29,727 nt of DNA, taken from the IMG/VR virus record IMGVR_UViG_3300026183_000028, positions 1 to 29,727 of that record; one strand, given 5' to 3'. Source of the stretch: a virus. The notes under the pieces were generated by a model, which saw nothing but the letters and a program-made list of their open reading frames with translations, was not told where the DNA came from and made no database searches. Below, one piece after another: positions 14,910-20,269 of this stretch (its first letter is position 1; the number at the start of each line of letters is the position of its first letter). The position numbers were made by a program, and so were the translations under genes.

Positions 14910-15205
14910 TAGTCCTCCGTCACAAAACTGATAACGGCGTCTCGAGGCTTTGCGCCCGGTGCTTGTCGAACTTCCTCTCCGTCTTGAAACACGACAAGCA
15001 AAGGAACGGATCGAACGCCAAACTGCATAGCTAACTCTCTTGATTGATCAACGTCGACTTTTGCAAACTCAACGCCTTCCAAGTCAATGCCTTCGATTGT
15101 CTTTGTTAGCATTTTGCATGGTCCGCACCAAGTTGCCGAGAATTGGACAACCTTACGACCAGTTGAAATGAATTCCGAAAATTCTTCTTTTGTAATAGTT
15201 TTCAT
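14909..15205 (-). CDS. trxA: thioredoxin
   Basis: Encodes 98 residues. The active site FSATWCGPCK holds the redox cysteines C27 and C30. VPLLVVF gives the conserved cis-proline loop preceded by a strand. This is a normal short thioredoxin. GGAGG lies 4 nt upstream of the ATG and P4 is just before it. It probably reduces the C-terminal cysteine pair of the class II ribonucleotide reductase. It is unlikely to be a polymerase processivity factor here, since the polymerase lacks a recognisable T7-type thioredoxin-binding loop; this last point is inference. Confidence 0.95.
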   Translation of the reverse strand: MKTITKEEFSEFISTGRKVVQFSATWCGPCKMLTKTIEGIDLEGVEFAKVDVDQSRELAMQFGVRSVPLLVVFQDGEEVRQAPGAKPRDAVISFVTED

Positions 15206-15227
15206 AAAACCTCCATGTTGTGTTTAC

Positions 15228-15256
15228 ATTATAACACATTTTGAAGAGGTTGTCAA
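15228..15256 (-). promoter_or_regulatory. sigma70-type promoter P4
   Basis: Minus-strand TTGACA (15251-15256), 17-bp spacer ending TGTGT, and a perfect TATAAT (15228-15233). Drives thioredoxin and exonuclease. Confidence 0.9.
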
Positions 15257-15267
15257 GTAGAAAGTAC

Positions 15268-15296
15268 AAAAAAACCCCAAGACCGAAGTCAAGGGG
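15268..15296 (-). terminator. intrinsic terminator after the orphan recA 3' end
   Basis: On the minus strand CCCC ... GAC-TTCG-GTC ... GGGG forms a stem with a stable UUCG tetraloop and a small internal loop (15275-15296), followed by seven T (15274-15268). It lies about 20 nt after the orphan recA stop, not after the intact recA stop, so the native recA 3' end is probably the orphan copy. Confidence 0.9.
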
Positions 15297-15317
15297 TTAT
15301 TGAGAGTTCCTTCAGGA

Positions 15318-15518
15318 TTAACCTTCGTTGGACTCTTCGTCAATTCCAAAGTTTTTGCCTTCAGAATCAAACTTTTTAATGATTTCTTCATCCATAATGT
15401 CGAATACAACAGAGCGGAACTCATCGTCTTTCAACTTATCTAACCATTGAGTACGTTGGAACTTGTGCTCCTTTCCGTCTCGACCGATTAGTTTGTTCCA
15501 TGCTCCTGCTTTGAAACG
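15318..15518 (-). pseudogene. orphan second copy of the recA C-terminal coding region
   Basis: In one frame it encodes RFKAGAWNKLI, then GKEHKFQRTQWLDKL, then DIMDEEIIKKFDSEGKN, and ends ESNEG with TAA. This aligns with residues 303-365 of the recA gene with one single-residue gap; about 37 of 63 positions are identical by my count. It has no start codon and an in-frame stop five codons before the homology begins, so it is a displaced gene end. An intrinsic terminator follows. The GIY-YIG gene's TGA lies within a few bases of its first homologous codon. Confidence 0.88.
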
Positions 15519-15519
15519 A

Positions 15520-16188
15520 TCATTCGTATCCTTTTATTCGTAAATGAATGTTTTTTATAACAGTTTTACTTACTCCATATTCCTTAGCCAAAGAATAGCG
15601 GCTTTGGCCTCTTTCCAGCTTTTCTCTAATCTCTTGCACAAGAAGATCGTCAGTTATTGCTCTTCTCCACTTCTGATTCTTCATCGTTTCAGAAATTTTT
15701 AACTTATCTCTTTCTGGTCTCTTTCTTCCTAAGTTCGCTTGGCGCATCTTTTCTTTGGTTTCATCGGACATCTTCTTTCCTAAATGGGACTGACGCATCT
15801 TTTCTTTGGTTTCTTCAGAGTGTTTCCTATTTTTCCAGTTCGTGTTGCCTTTTGATTTTTCAGACAATATAGACTTTGTTTCTTCTGTATGTTTGTATCC
15901 AAGTCGATTTCCTGCTATGGGACACATGTTAAACTCTGGACTTAGATCATCAATAAGTCTCTGTTCGTTTTCCAACAATTTACTTCTATCTGAGATTTTC
16001 AAAATCAGCTCAAAAGTAAATGCCTCTTCTCCATACTTGTCCCAAGAGTTTTGCAAATATTTCGAGTGGTGGATGCCTCTTCTTAAAAGAGATTTATGTT
16101 TCATCATCCTTCTCCTCGTGTTCACGGAACTTCCTATGTAAATTTGCGAAGTTATTAAGTTGGTTATTTTATAAATACCAGAAGACAT
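15520..16188 (-). CDS. GIY-YIG homing endonuclease
   Basis: Encodes 222 residues. The GIY-YIG nuclease domain has GIYKITN (4-10), IYIGSS (16-21), an arginine-rich helix, and the metal-binding glutamate region LLENEQRLID. Tandem NUMOD3-type DNA-binding repeats follow (GYKHTEETKS, NRKHSEETKEKMRQSHLG, KKMSDETKEKMRQANLG). The end is a helix-turn-helix-like segment SRYSLAKEYGVSKTVIKNI. It sits between the recA stop codon and an orphan second recA 3' end, the same arrangement as HNH endonuclease 1 at the RNR gene. It is probably a homing enzyme that targets recA. Confidence 0.92.
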   Translation of the reverse strand: MSSGIYKITNLITSQIYIGSSVNTRRRMMKHKSLLRRGIHHSKYLQNSWDKYGEEAFTFELILKISDRSKLLENEQRLIDDLSPEFNMCPIAGNRLGYKHTEETKSILSEKSKGNTNWKNRKHSEETKEKMRQSHLGKKMSDETKEKMRQANLGRKRPERDKLKISETMKNQKWRRAITDDLLVQEIREKLERGQSRYSLAKEYGVSKTVIKNIHLRIKGYE

Positions 16189-16229
16189 CTTGAGTCCCTC
16201 CCTTTATTACTAAGTAGCGGGACTCAAGA
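16188..16229 (-). promoter_or_regulatory. hairpin hiding the ribosome site of the GIY-YIG gene
   Basis: CTTGAGTCCC (16189-16198) and GGGACTCAAG (16219-16228) are perfect inverted repeats, plus one further A-T pair that includes the A of the ATG. The GGGAGGG Shine-Dalgarno overlaps the 3' arm in the transcript. Confidence 0.7.
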
Positions 16230-16251
16230 CGAAGACACCGAAAATAATTAA

Positions 16252-17349
16252 CTATTCTTCTTCTAAATTTATGTTTTTACCTTCAGAATCAAATTTTCTA
16301 ATAATCTCTTCATCGATAATATCATAAACAGCTTGTCGGAATTTATCATTATTTCTCATCTTATCAACCCATTCAGTTCTTCTGAATCGATGCTCATTGC
16401 CCTCAGAGTCAATTAGCGTATTCCAAGCACCAGTCTTAAGACGGGGAGAGCCAGATAACCTAACGGCTTCCAATAAACTCTCTTCATCTTGGATTCCCAC
16501 GTTCTTGCCCCAGAGAATCTTAAAGCCACATGTGCGACCTTCGGATCCGAAACGGGACTTCTCAACCTTTACTTTCACTTCAGATCCTACACGGAGTCCA
16601 GAATCGTCTGTGACATAAGAGGCTTTTGCTTTACGCTTTGTAAGCCAGATTCGAAGAGAACAGAAGTATTCAATTGCCTTTCCGCCGGGAGCAACATAAG
16701 GAGTTGTCATGGCTTCTGCGACGTTTGAAGTAATGTTCGTCTTAAGTTGATTGATTAGCAACATTGTGCATTGCTGATTCGCCAATGGAATAGTAAGCTT
16801 TGGGAAAGCTTTTGCGAAGATGCGGGGCTTCACAGCCATTGACGATTGAGGATTAAAATCACCTTCGAGGTCCTTCTCGGAAGAAGTTGCTGCAATGGAG
16901 TCCCAAATAAATAGAAACTGGGTTTCTGGATACTCGGACATTAGATCCTCAATTGTTTCCAAGGTTTTCTCAACAGAGACTGCTTGGATGTACAAGAAGT
17001 CATCATTAATATCGATACCAGAACTCGTTAAAAAGTTTGGATCGATTGCGGACTCGGCATCGAAATAAACGACACAGTGGCCCATTTTTTGTGCTTGAGA
17101 AGCAATTTGGCAAGCCATGTAAGACTTACCTGCGCTAGATAAACCAGCGAGTTCGGTAATTTTCCCAACGGGAATACCGGCCATCTCACCTCGGCAAATG
17201 ATAGAATCCAACCAGCGTGAGCCAGTTGGAATCCATTCTTTGACTTCGGTAGGATTGTCTTCATTTAGATCGTGAGCAATGTCAAGTCCGACTTTTTTGT
17301 TGACAAACTTTTTCATTGAACCGATATCAATCTTACCAGCCTTGGCCAT
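16252..17349 (-). CDS. RecA/UvsX-type recombinase
   Basis: Encodes 365 residues. The RecA core has Walker A GLSSAGKS (69-76), the catalytic-Glu strand VVYFDAESAID, Walker B-like FLFIWDSIAA, and the loop 2 region LLINQLKTN. It forms ATP-dependent filaments on single-stranded DNA for strand exchange. The last 63 residues also exist as a diverged second copy downstream of the GIY-YIG gene. The intact gene has no terminator after it, whereas the orphan copy does. The start has no strong Shine-Dalgarno and overlaps the lipoprotein stop by 1 nt, so translation may be coupled. Confidence 0.94.
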   Translation of the reverse strand: MAKAGKIDIGSMKKFVNKKVGLDIAHDLNEDNPTEVKEWIPTGSRWLDSIICRGEMAGIPVGKITELAGLSSAGKSYMACQIASQAQKMGHCVVYFDAESAIDPNFLTSSGIDINDDFLYIQAVSVEKTLETIEDLMSEYPETQFLFIWDSIAATSSEKDLEGDFNPQSSMAVKPRIFAKAFPKLTIPLANQQCTMLLINQLKTNITSNVAEAMTTPYVAPGGKAIEYFCSLRIWLTKRKAKASYVTDDSGLRVGSEVKVKVEKSRFGSEGRTCGFKILWGKNVGIQDEESLLEAVRLSGSPRLKTGAWNTLIDSEGNEHRFRRTEWVDKMRNNDKFRQAVYDIIDEEIIRKFDSEGKNINLEEE

Positions 17350-17537
17350 TATTGCTCCTCTGAAGTTGAGGTGTCTTCTGATTCTTCTTCAGTTTCCTCA
17401 GATCCAGTTTCTTCGGATTGCTCTTCGGAACCTGTTTCTTCAGTGCTTTCTTCTACAACTTCTTCGGTGGAAGTGTCTTGAGTTTCCTCTTCTTTATCTC
17501 CACATGCGAAGAATAGTGATAGTAGTAATGTAGTCAT
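17349..17537 (-). CDS. small acidic lipoprotein
   Basis: Encodes 62 residues from the ATG at 17537, chosen for AAGGAGC upstream. The start MTTLLLSLFFACGDKEEE is a short hydrophobic signal with a lipobox-like L-F-F-A-C, so cleavage and lipidation at C12 are predicted, although no basic residue precedes the hydrophobic part. The remaining 50 residues are almost all Glu, Ser and Thr with no fold expected. A surface lipoprotein expressed early could block superinfection, as Llp of T5 does, but that is only analogy. It sits between the SSB terminator and recA. Confidence 0.7.
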   Translation of the reverse strand: MTTLLLSLFFACGDKEEETQDTSTEEVVEESTEETGSEEQSEETGSEETEEESEDTSTSEEQ

Positions 17538-17563
17538 ATTTTGCTCCTTAATAGATTTATAAT

Positions 17564-17601
17564 AAAAAAAGGGTCGTTTTTTAAACCATGGGAAAACGAC
17601 C
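17564..17601 (-). terminator. intrinsic terminator after SSB
   Basis: Minus-strand 9-bp stem GGTCGTTTT (17601-17593) and AAAACGACC (17580-17572), followed by seven T (17570-17564). It follows the SSB stop by 30 nt. No sigma70 promoter is visible between it and recA, so recA probably depends on read-through. Confidence 0.85.
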
Positions 17602-17630
17602 AAACCCTACAACACAGGAGGACCTATAAC

Positions 17631-18404
17631 TTATTCGTCATTCATGAACGCTGCGAAAGCTTGATCTACGCTTGCTCCTGTTTGTTCTTTGCCACGATGA
17701 ACCTCTGAAGAAGAGGCTTCTGCTGAAGAGTCGGAGGACAGGTAACCATCCAGCAGAGCCTGAACATCTTCTGTAGTCTTACGCTCGAACAAACTATCAA
17801 TCACTGGAACTGAATCAAGAAGATCTTGACAGTCAGCAATTGCATCGTCGCATAGCACAGATGGGCGACGACGAGGTTGCAAGCTTGTCTTAGGAAATGC
17901 TCCGGGACCAGATGCAAGAGTGTAAGTCAACTTGATATCTGTTCCTGTTTGTGCGTCTGTAATGTCTCCATAGTCAGGATCTAAAACATAACCCAAAAGA
18001 GTTTCATAAGCGGTCTTACCGTAAGCCCAGATTTTTACACCTTCAGATTCATTTCCACGAATCAAAACAGGTGAATAGTAACGCTTTCGCGCGAACAATT
18101 TTTTTGCTTCATTTTTGAGATTTTGATCGTCAGACTCAGTTCCTTCTCGCCAAAGTTTTGATGCGAAGTCACAGATAGGGCATTCGCCGCCATCATTTCG
18201 CTTGTTGCAGTAAATTCCAGGATTCTTTCCTACATTGTAATGAAAGTGAAATTCACGGAACGGGTCGCCATCGGCTGTTGGCAAGATTCGAATGTGTTGA
18301 TCACCAGCTTGTGGTTTCCACATTGTGCTCTTACTTCCAGTTGGCTTGCCGCCGTTTTTTGATTGTTCGAGCTTTGCTCGCATTGTTTCTAAATTAATAG
18401 CCAT
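17631..18404 (-). CDS. single-stranded DNA-binding protein (gp32-like)
   Basis: Encodes 257 residues from the ATG at 18404. A start at 18416 is rejected because its own ATGGAG is the Shine-Dalgarno. A basic N-terminal segment (INLETMRAKLEQSK) is followed by an OB-fold core with a zinc site: HFHYNVG and YCNKRNDGGECPICDF supply the His/Cys ligands, as in T4 gp32. The C-terminus is Ser/Asp-rich and ends AFAAFMNDE, the acidic tip that usually binds other replication proteins. It has its own promoter (P5) and leader. Confidence 0.88.
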   Translation of the reverse strand: MAINLETMRAKLEQSKNGGKPTGSKSTMWKPQAGDQHIRILPTADGDPFREFHFHYNVGKNPGIYCNKRNDGGECPICDFASKLWREGTESDDQNLKNEAKKLFARKRYYSPVLIRGNESEGVKIWAYGKTAYETLLGYVLDPDYGDITDAQTGTDIKLTYTLASGPGAFPKTSLQPRRRPSVLCDDAIADCQDLLDSVPVIDSLFERKTTEDVQALLDGYLSSDSSAEASSSEVHRGKEQTGASVDQAFAAFMNDE

Positions 18405-18494
18405 AGTTATCTCCATTGTTAGTCTATTTTTTTGTGTTTTATCACTAAGGTAGGCAGGCTATTTTTTCATCCCGCCCCCATTGCAATTCGTTTA
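18405..18494 (-). promoter_or_regulatory. SSB 5' leader with hairpin and A-rich stretch
   Basis: About 90 nt lie between the P5 start and the SSB start. GGCGGG (18476-18471) pairs with CCTGCC (18458-18453) around a 12-nt loop. An unstructured A-rich stretch then runs to the ribosome site. The layout resembles the T4 gene 32 leader, where the protein binds its own mRNA. Confidence 0.35.
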
Positions 18495-18497
18495 TAA

Positions 18498-18549
18498 TGT
18501 ATTATAACATAGTTTTACTACCTTGTCAAGTATTTTTTTAAAGTTTTTT
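18498..18549 (-). repeat. 52-bp direct repeat, copy 1
   Basis: Identical over 52 bp to 18974-19025. It contains promoter P5 and the T-rich flank beyond the -35 box. The two copies enclose tRNA-Arg and the 88-codon gene. Confidence 0.9.
18501..18529 (-). promoter_or_regulatory. sigma70-type promoter P5
   Basis: Minus-strand TTGACA (18524-18529), 17-bp spacer ending TATGT, perfect TATAAT (18501-18506). Drives SSB. Confidence 0.9.
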
Positions 18550-18557
18550 AAAAAGAG

Positions 18558-18629
18558 TACACTCACTAGGATTCGAACCTAGAACAAAAGCTTAGAAGGC
18601 TCCTATGATATCCCTTTCACCATGAGTGT
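18558..18629 (-). tRNA. tRNA-Arg (anticodon UCU)
   Basis: A 72-nt cloverleaf. The acceptor stem ACACTCA/TGAGTGT is perfect, with A as discriminator. The T arm CTAGG-TTCGAAT-CCTAG is perfect. The anticodon stem GGAGC/GCTTT (with G-U pairs) closes the loop CTTCTAA, giving anticodon TCT, which reads AGA. The CCA end is not encoded. AGA is common in this AT-rich phage, so the tRNA may supply a codon rare in the host. Confidence 0.9.
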
Positions 18630-18657
18630 AAAAAGCGGCCTTTTGGTAGGTAGCCGC
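18630..18657 (-). terminator. possible terminator or processing hairpin before the tRNA
   Basis: Minus-strand GCGGC (18657-18653) and GCCGC (18639-18635) form a 5-bp stem, followed by five T that directly abut the tRNA 5' end. If it stops transcription, tRNA-Arg would depend on read-through, since no promoter lies between. Confidence 0.4.
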
Positions 18658-18678
18658 GAACCTTCATAAGGACAACTA

Positions 18679-18945
18679 TTAAAATAAACTTACGCTTACA
18701 TTTTGAGTTGTTGACGAGAGACTTCCAACTTGAGTGTTGGAATTGAATGTACGATATGCTTGACGATCAATATCATAAACGGTTTCATAACCTTCTTGCA
18801 AATTGCGTTGTCGAGCGATTGTCGGGAAAACGCCACTTGGTGCTTCGCTTGGTCGCACAAAGTTCATGGTTCGTTCGTTACCTCGTTGGGTTACAAATGT
18901 TCCAGTGTATACAGTCATTGATTGTGAATTGTTGTTGTTACTCAT
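18679..18945 (-). CDS. small conserved phage protein, unknown function
   Basis: Encodes 88 residues. The start has AAGGAGG 4 nt upstream and follows promoter P6. Ser/Asn-rich ends flank a central part, TYTGTF-like strand, RTMNFVRPSEAP and EGYETVYDIDRQAYRTFN, which reads like a small beta-rich fold with a basic face. I recall similar short proteins in marine phages but no function. Being alone behind a consensus promoter suggests high early expression. Confidence 0.65.
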   Translation of the reverse strand: MSNNNNSQSMTVYTGTFVTQRGNERTMNFVRPSEAPSGVFPTIARQRNLQEGYETVYDIDRQAYRTFNSNTQVGSLSSTTQNVSVSLF

Positions 18946-18973
18946 AAAACCTCCTTAATTGTTTTGAGTTCAT

Positions 18974-19025
18974 TGTATTATAACATAGTTTTACTACCTT
19001 GTCAAGTATTTTTTTAAAGTTTTTT
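18974..19025 (-). repeat. 52-bp direct repeat, copy 2
   Basis: Identical to 18498-18549; contains promoter P6. Confidence 0.9.
18977..19005 (-). promoter_or_regulatory. sigma70-type promoter P6
   Basis: Minus-strand TTGACA (19000-19005), 17-bp spacer, perfect TATAAT (18977-18982). It drives the 88-codon gene and, by read-through, tRNA-Arg. Confidence 0.9.
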
Positions 19026-19096
19026 TATTCGTAGAACGACATCCATGTCCAAACAAAGGCAAAGATGAAGCATACGATTCCAAAGAACGTTAACAT
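19025..19096 (-). CDS. 23-residue membrane microprotein
   Basis: Reads MLTFFGIVCFIFAFVWTWMS, then FYE and TAA. GGAGG lies 4 nt before the ATG and promoter P7 lies just upstream (predicted start near 19113), so it has complete expression signals of its own. Nearly the whole peptide is one hydrophobic helix long enough to span a membrane. Phage peptides of this kind can act as host-membrane or inhibitor proteins, but no specific role can be claimed. It is the only gene between P7 and P6. Confidence 0.65.
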   Translation of the reverse strand: MLTFFGIVCFIFAFVWTWMSFYE

Positions 19097-19119
19097 TGTT
19101 CCTCCATCGTGATAATAGT

Positions 19120-19148
19120 ATTATAACATATCCAAAAGGGTTTGTCAA
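19120..19148 (-). promoter_or_regulatory. sigma70-type promoter P7
   Basis: Minus-strand TTGACA (19143-19148), 17-bp spacer ending TATGT, perfect TATAAT (19120-19125). The TGA inside the -35 box is also the stop codon of the upstream gene. Confidence 0.9.
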
Positions 19149-19639
19149 GCGGAAAGGCAAACTTTTTTCAAAAAAAGTGATTCTGCTTGCATTGACTCCA
19201 ATCTTTCGAGATAGAAGTCGTTGTCAATCTGACCTTCCATTTTTCCTTGTTGAACCCACTTCATTTGTCGTTGAATGTAACTTGTGATTTCTTCTTCGGT
19301 CTCGAAAAGATATTCAGAGTGATCCATTCCTTCTCGGATTGCTTTTTCGTATTGTGGAAACAGATTGATTGCTGTTTGGTAAACGTGTCGATAATGAATT
19401 GCGTCTTCAAGATGTGTTTCTCCAGAAAAGGAAACGTAAACTCTCGGAGTTCCAAACTTCTCTTTTGTTTGAAGAACGCTAATGTTTGATCTTGTTACAA
19501 TGTCTGTTGTGTAGGGTCTGTGCATTGGTCCTATCAAAGCATAGCCAATCCAGTTTGCGATTGTTCCTATGGTGTAAAAATAATCTTTGTGTTCTTCGCT
19601 TTCGCTTCCCCACATGTTGTAATAAATTTGTTCAGTCAT
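19145..19639 (-). CDS. unknown protein
   Basis: Encodes 164 residues from the ATG at 19639, which has GGAGG 4 nt upstream (a start at 19663 has no such signal). It looks like a folded, mainly helical protein with many aromatic residues (YYNMWGSES, YFYTIGTIANWIGYAL, IHYRHVYQTAINLFPQYEKAI). No motif is recognised. It overlaps the previous gene by 8 nt and its stop is built into promoter P7. Confidence 0.65.
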   Translation of the reverse strand: MTEQIYYNMWGSESEEHKDYFYTIGTIANWIGYALIGPMHRPYTTDIVTRSNISVLQTKEKFGTPRVYVSFSGETHLEDAIHYRHVYQTAINLFPQYEKAIREGMDHSEYLFETEEEITSYIQRQMKWVQQGKMEGQIDNDFYLERLESMQAESLFLKKVCLSA

Positions 19640-19799
19640 TAATCCTCCATTGACCATTGACATTTATGATGTCTTTTAAATTTTTTTTTATTTTTTCGTC
19701 TGTTACAAAAATGATTGTAACCATTTGCTCTCTAATTCTTAAAACTTGACCCGTCAAGCCTCTTTTGTTACAGAGAACATTATCTCCTATTTTAATCAT
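19632..19799 (-). CDS. small SH3/KOW-like protein
   Basis: Encodes 55 residues from the ATG at 19799, which overlaps the previous stop. MIKIGDNVLCNKRGLTGQVL and VTIIFVTDE give the G-D-x-V ... G-x-V-x-x-I beta pattern of KOW/SH3 barrels, like four other small proteins here. The end (KKNLKDIINVNGQWRIND) is polar. Function unknown. Confidence 0.6.
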   Translation of the reverse strand: MIKIGDNVLCNKRGLTGQVLRIREQMVTIIFVTDEKIKKNLKDIINVNGQWRIND

Positions 19800-19980
19800 C
19801 GTCTTTTGTTTGCTCCAAAAAGTTTTTAAGTGCAATTATGTAATCTGCTATTTCAAAAAGTTTTTTGCAAACATAATTTTGCTCTTCTTCTGTTCCATCT
19901 CCAGCAGCAATTGCCAATAAGACTGTTCTTTCAAGTTCAAGCATTTTTTGCAACTCTTTTTTTATTGTTTTTCTGTCCAT
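19792..19980 (-). CDS. small helical protein, unknown function
   Basis: Encodes 62 residues, with GAGG 9 nt before the ATG. It is almost entirely charged or hydrophobic in heptad-like fashion (KKELQKMLELERTVLLAIAAG, KKLFEIADYIIALKNFLEQ), so a two-helix hairpin is likely. It overlaps the previous gene by 44 nt and the next by 8 nt. Confidence 0.6.
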   Translation of the reverse strand: MDRKTIKKELQKMLELERTVLLAIAAGDGTEEEQNYVCKKLFEIADYIIALKNFLEQTKDDD

Positions 19981-20269
19981 TCAAGTATTCCTCCAACTGA
20001 TTTAGAAGTCCCGTGTCGATTGACCATAGGGCTCCATTAATAACTACAATCGTCGTGCCACAAGTCTCTCTCACCATGTTGAGATCTCTAATGTTTAACC
20101 TTTGAATGAGTTTTTCCAAGAGATCATTTTTGTTGGATGAAATGTGTAAAGTGTTTGGCGATGTAAAAGTTGGGATCCGAGCTGCGCCAAATGGCAAACG
20201 AAGATTCCCTGTCCATTGCAATGTTTTCTCGAACAATTTGTTGGCAAGTTGGTAAAATTGTGTCGTCAT
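19937..20269 (-). CDS. unknown protein overlapping the tubulin-like gene
   Basis: Encodes 110 residues, with GGAGG 9 nt before the ATG and promoter P8 just upstream. The C-terminal half looks well folded (LLEKLIQRLNIRDLN, GTTIVVINGALWSIDTG, LLNQLEEYL). The first 49 codons overlap the last 49 codons of the upstream gene in another frame. If a start inside the overlap is used, the protein would be shorter. Function unknown. Confidence 0.55.
   Translation of the reverse strand: MTTQFYQLANKLFEKTLQWTGNLRLPFGAARIPTFTSPNTLHISSNKNDLLEKLIQRLNIRDLNMVRETCGTTIVVINGALWSIDTGLLNQLEEYLNGQKNNKKRVAKNA

Noticed and set aside
15224-15424. Minus-strand frame of 66 codons after the GIY-YIG gene
   Set aside because: It is a shadow frame of the orphan recA 3' end and spans the terminator and promoter P4.
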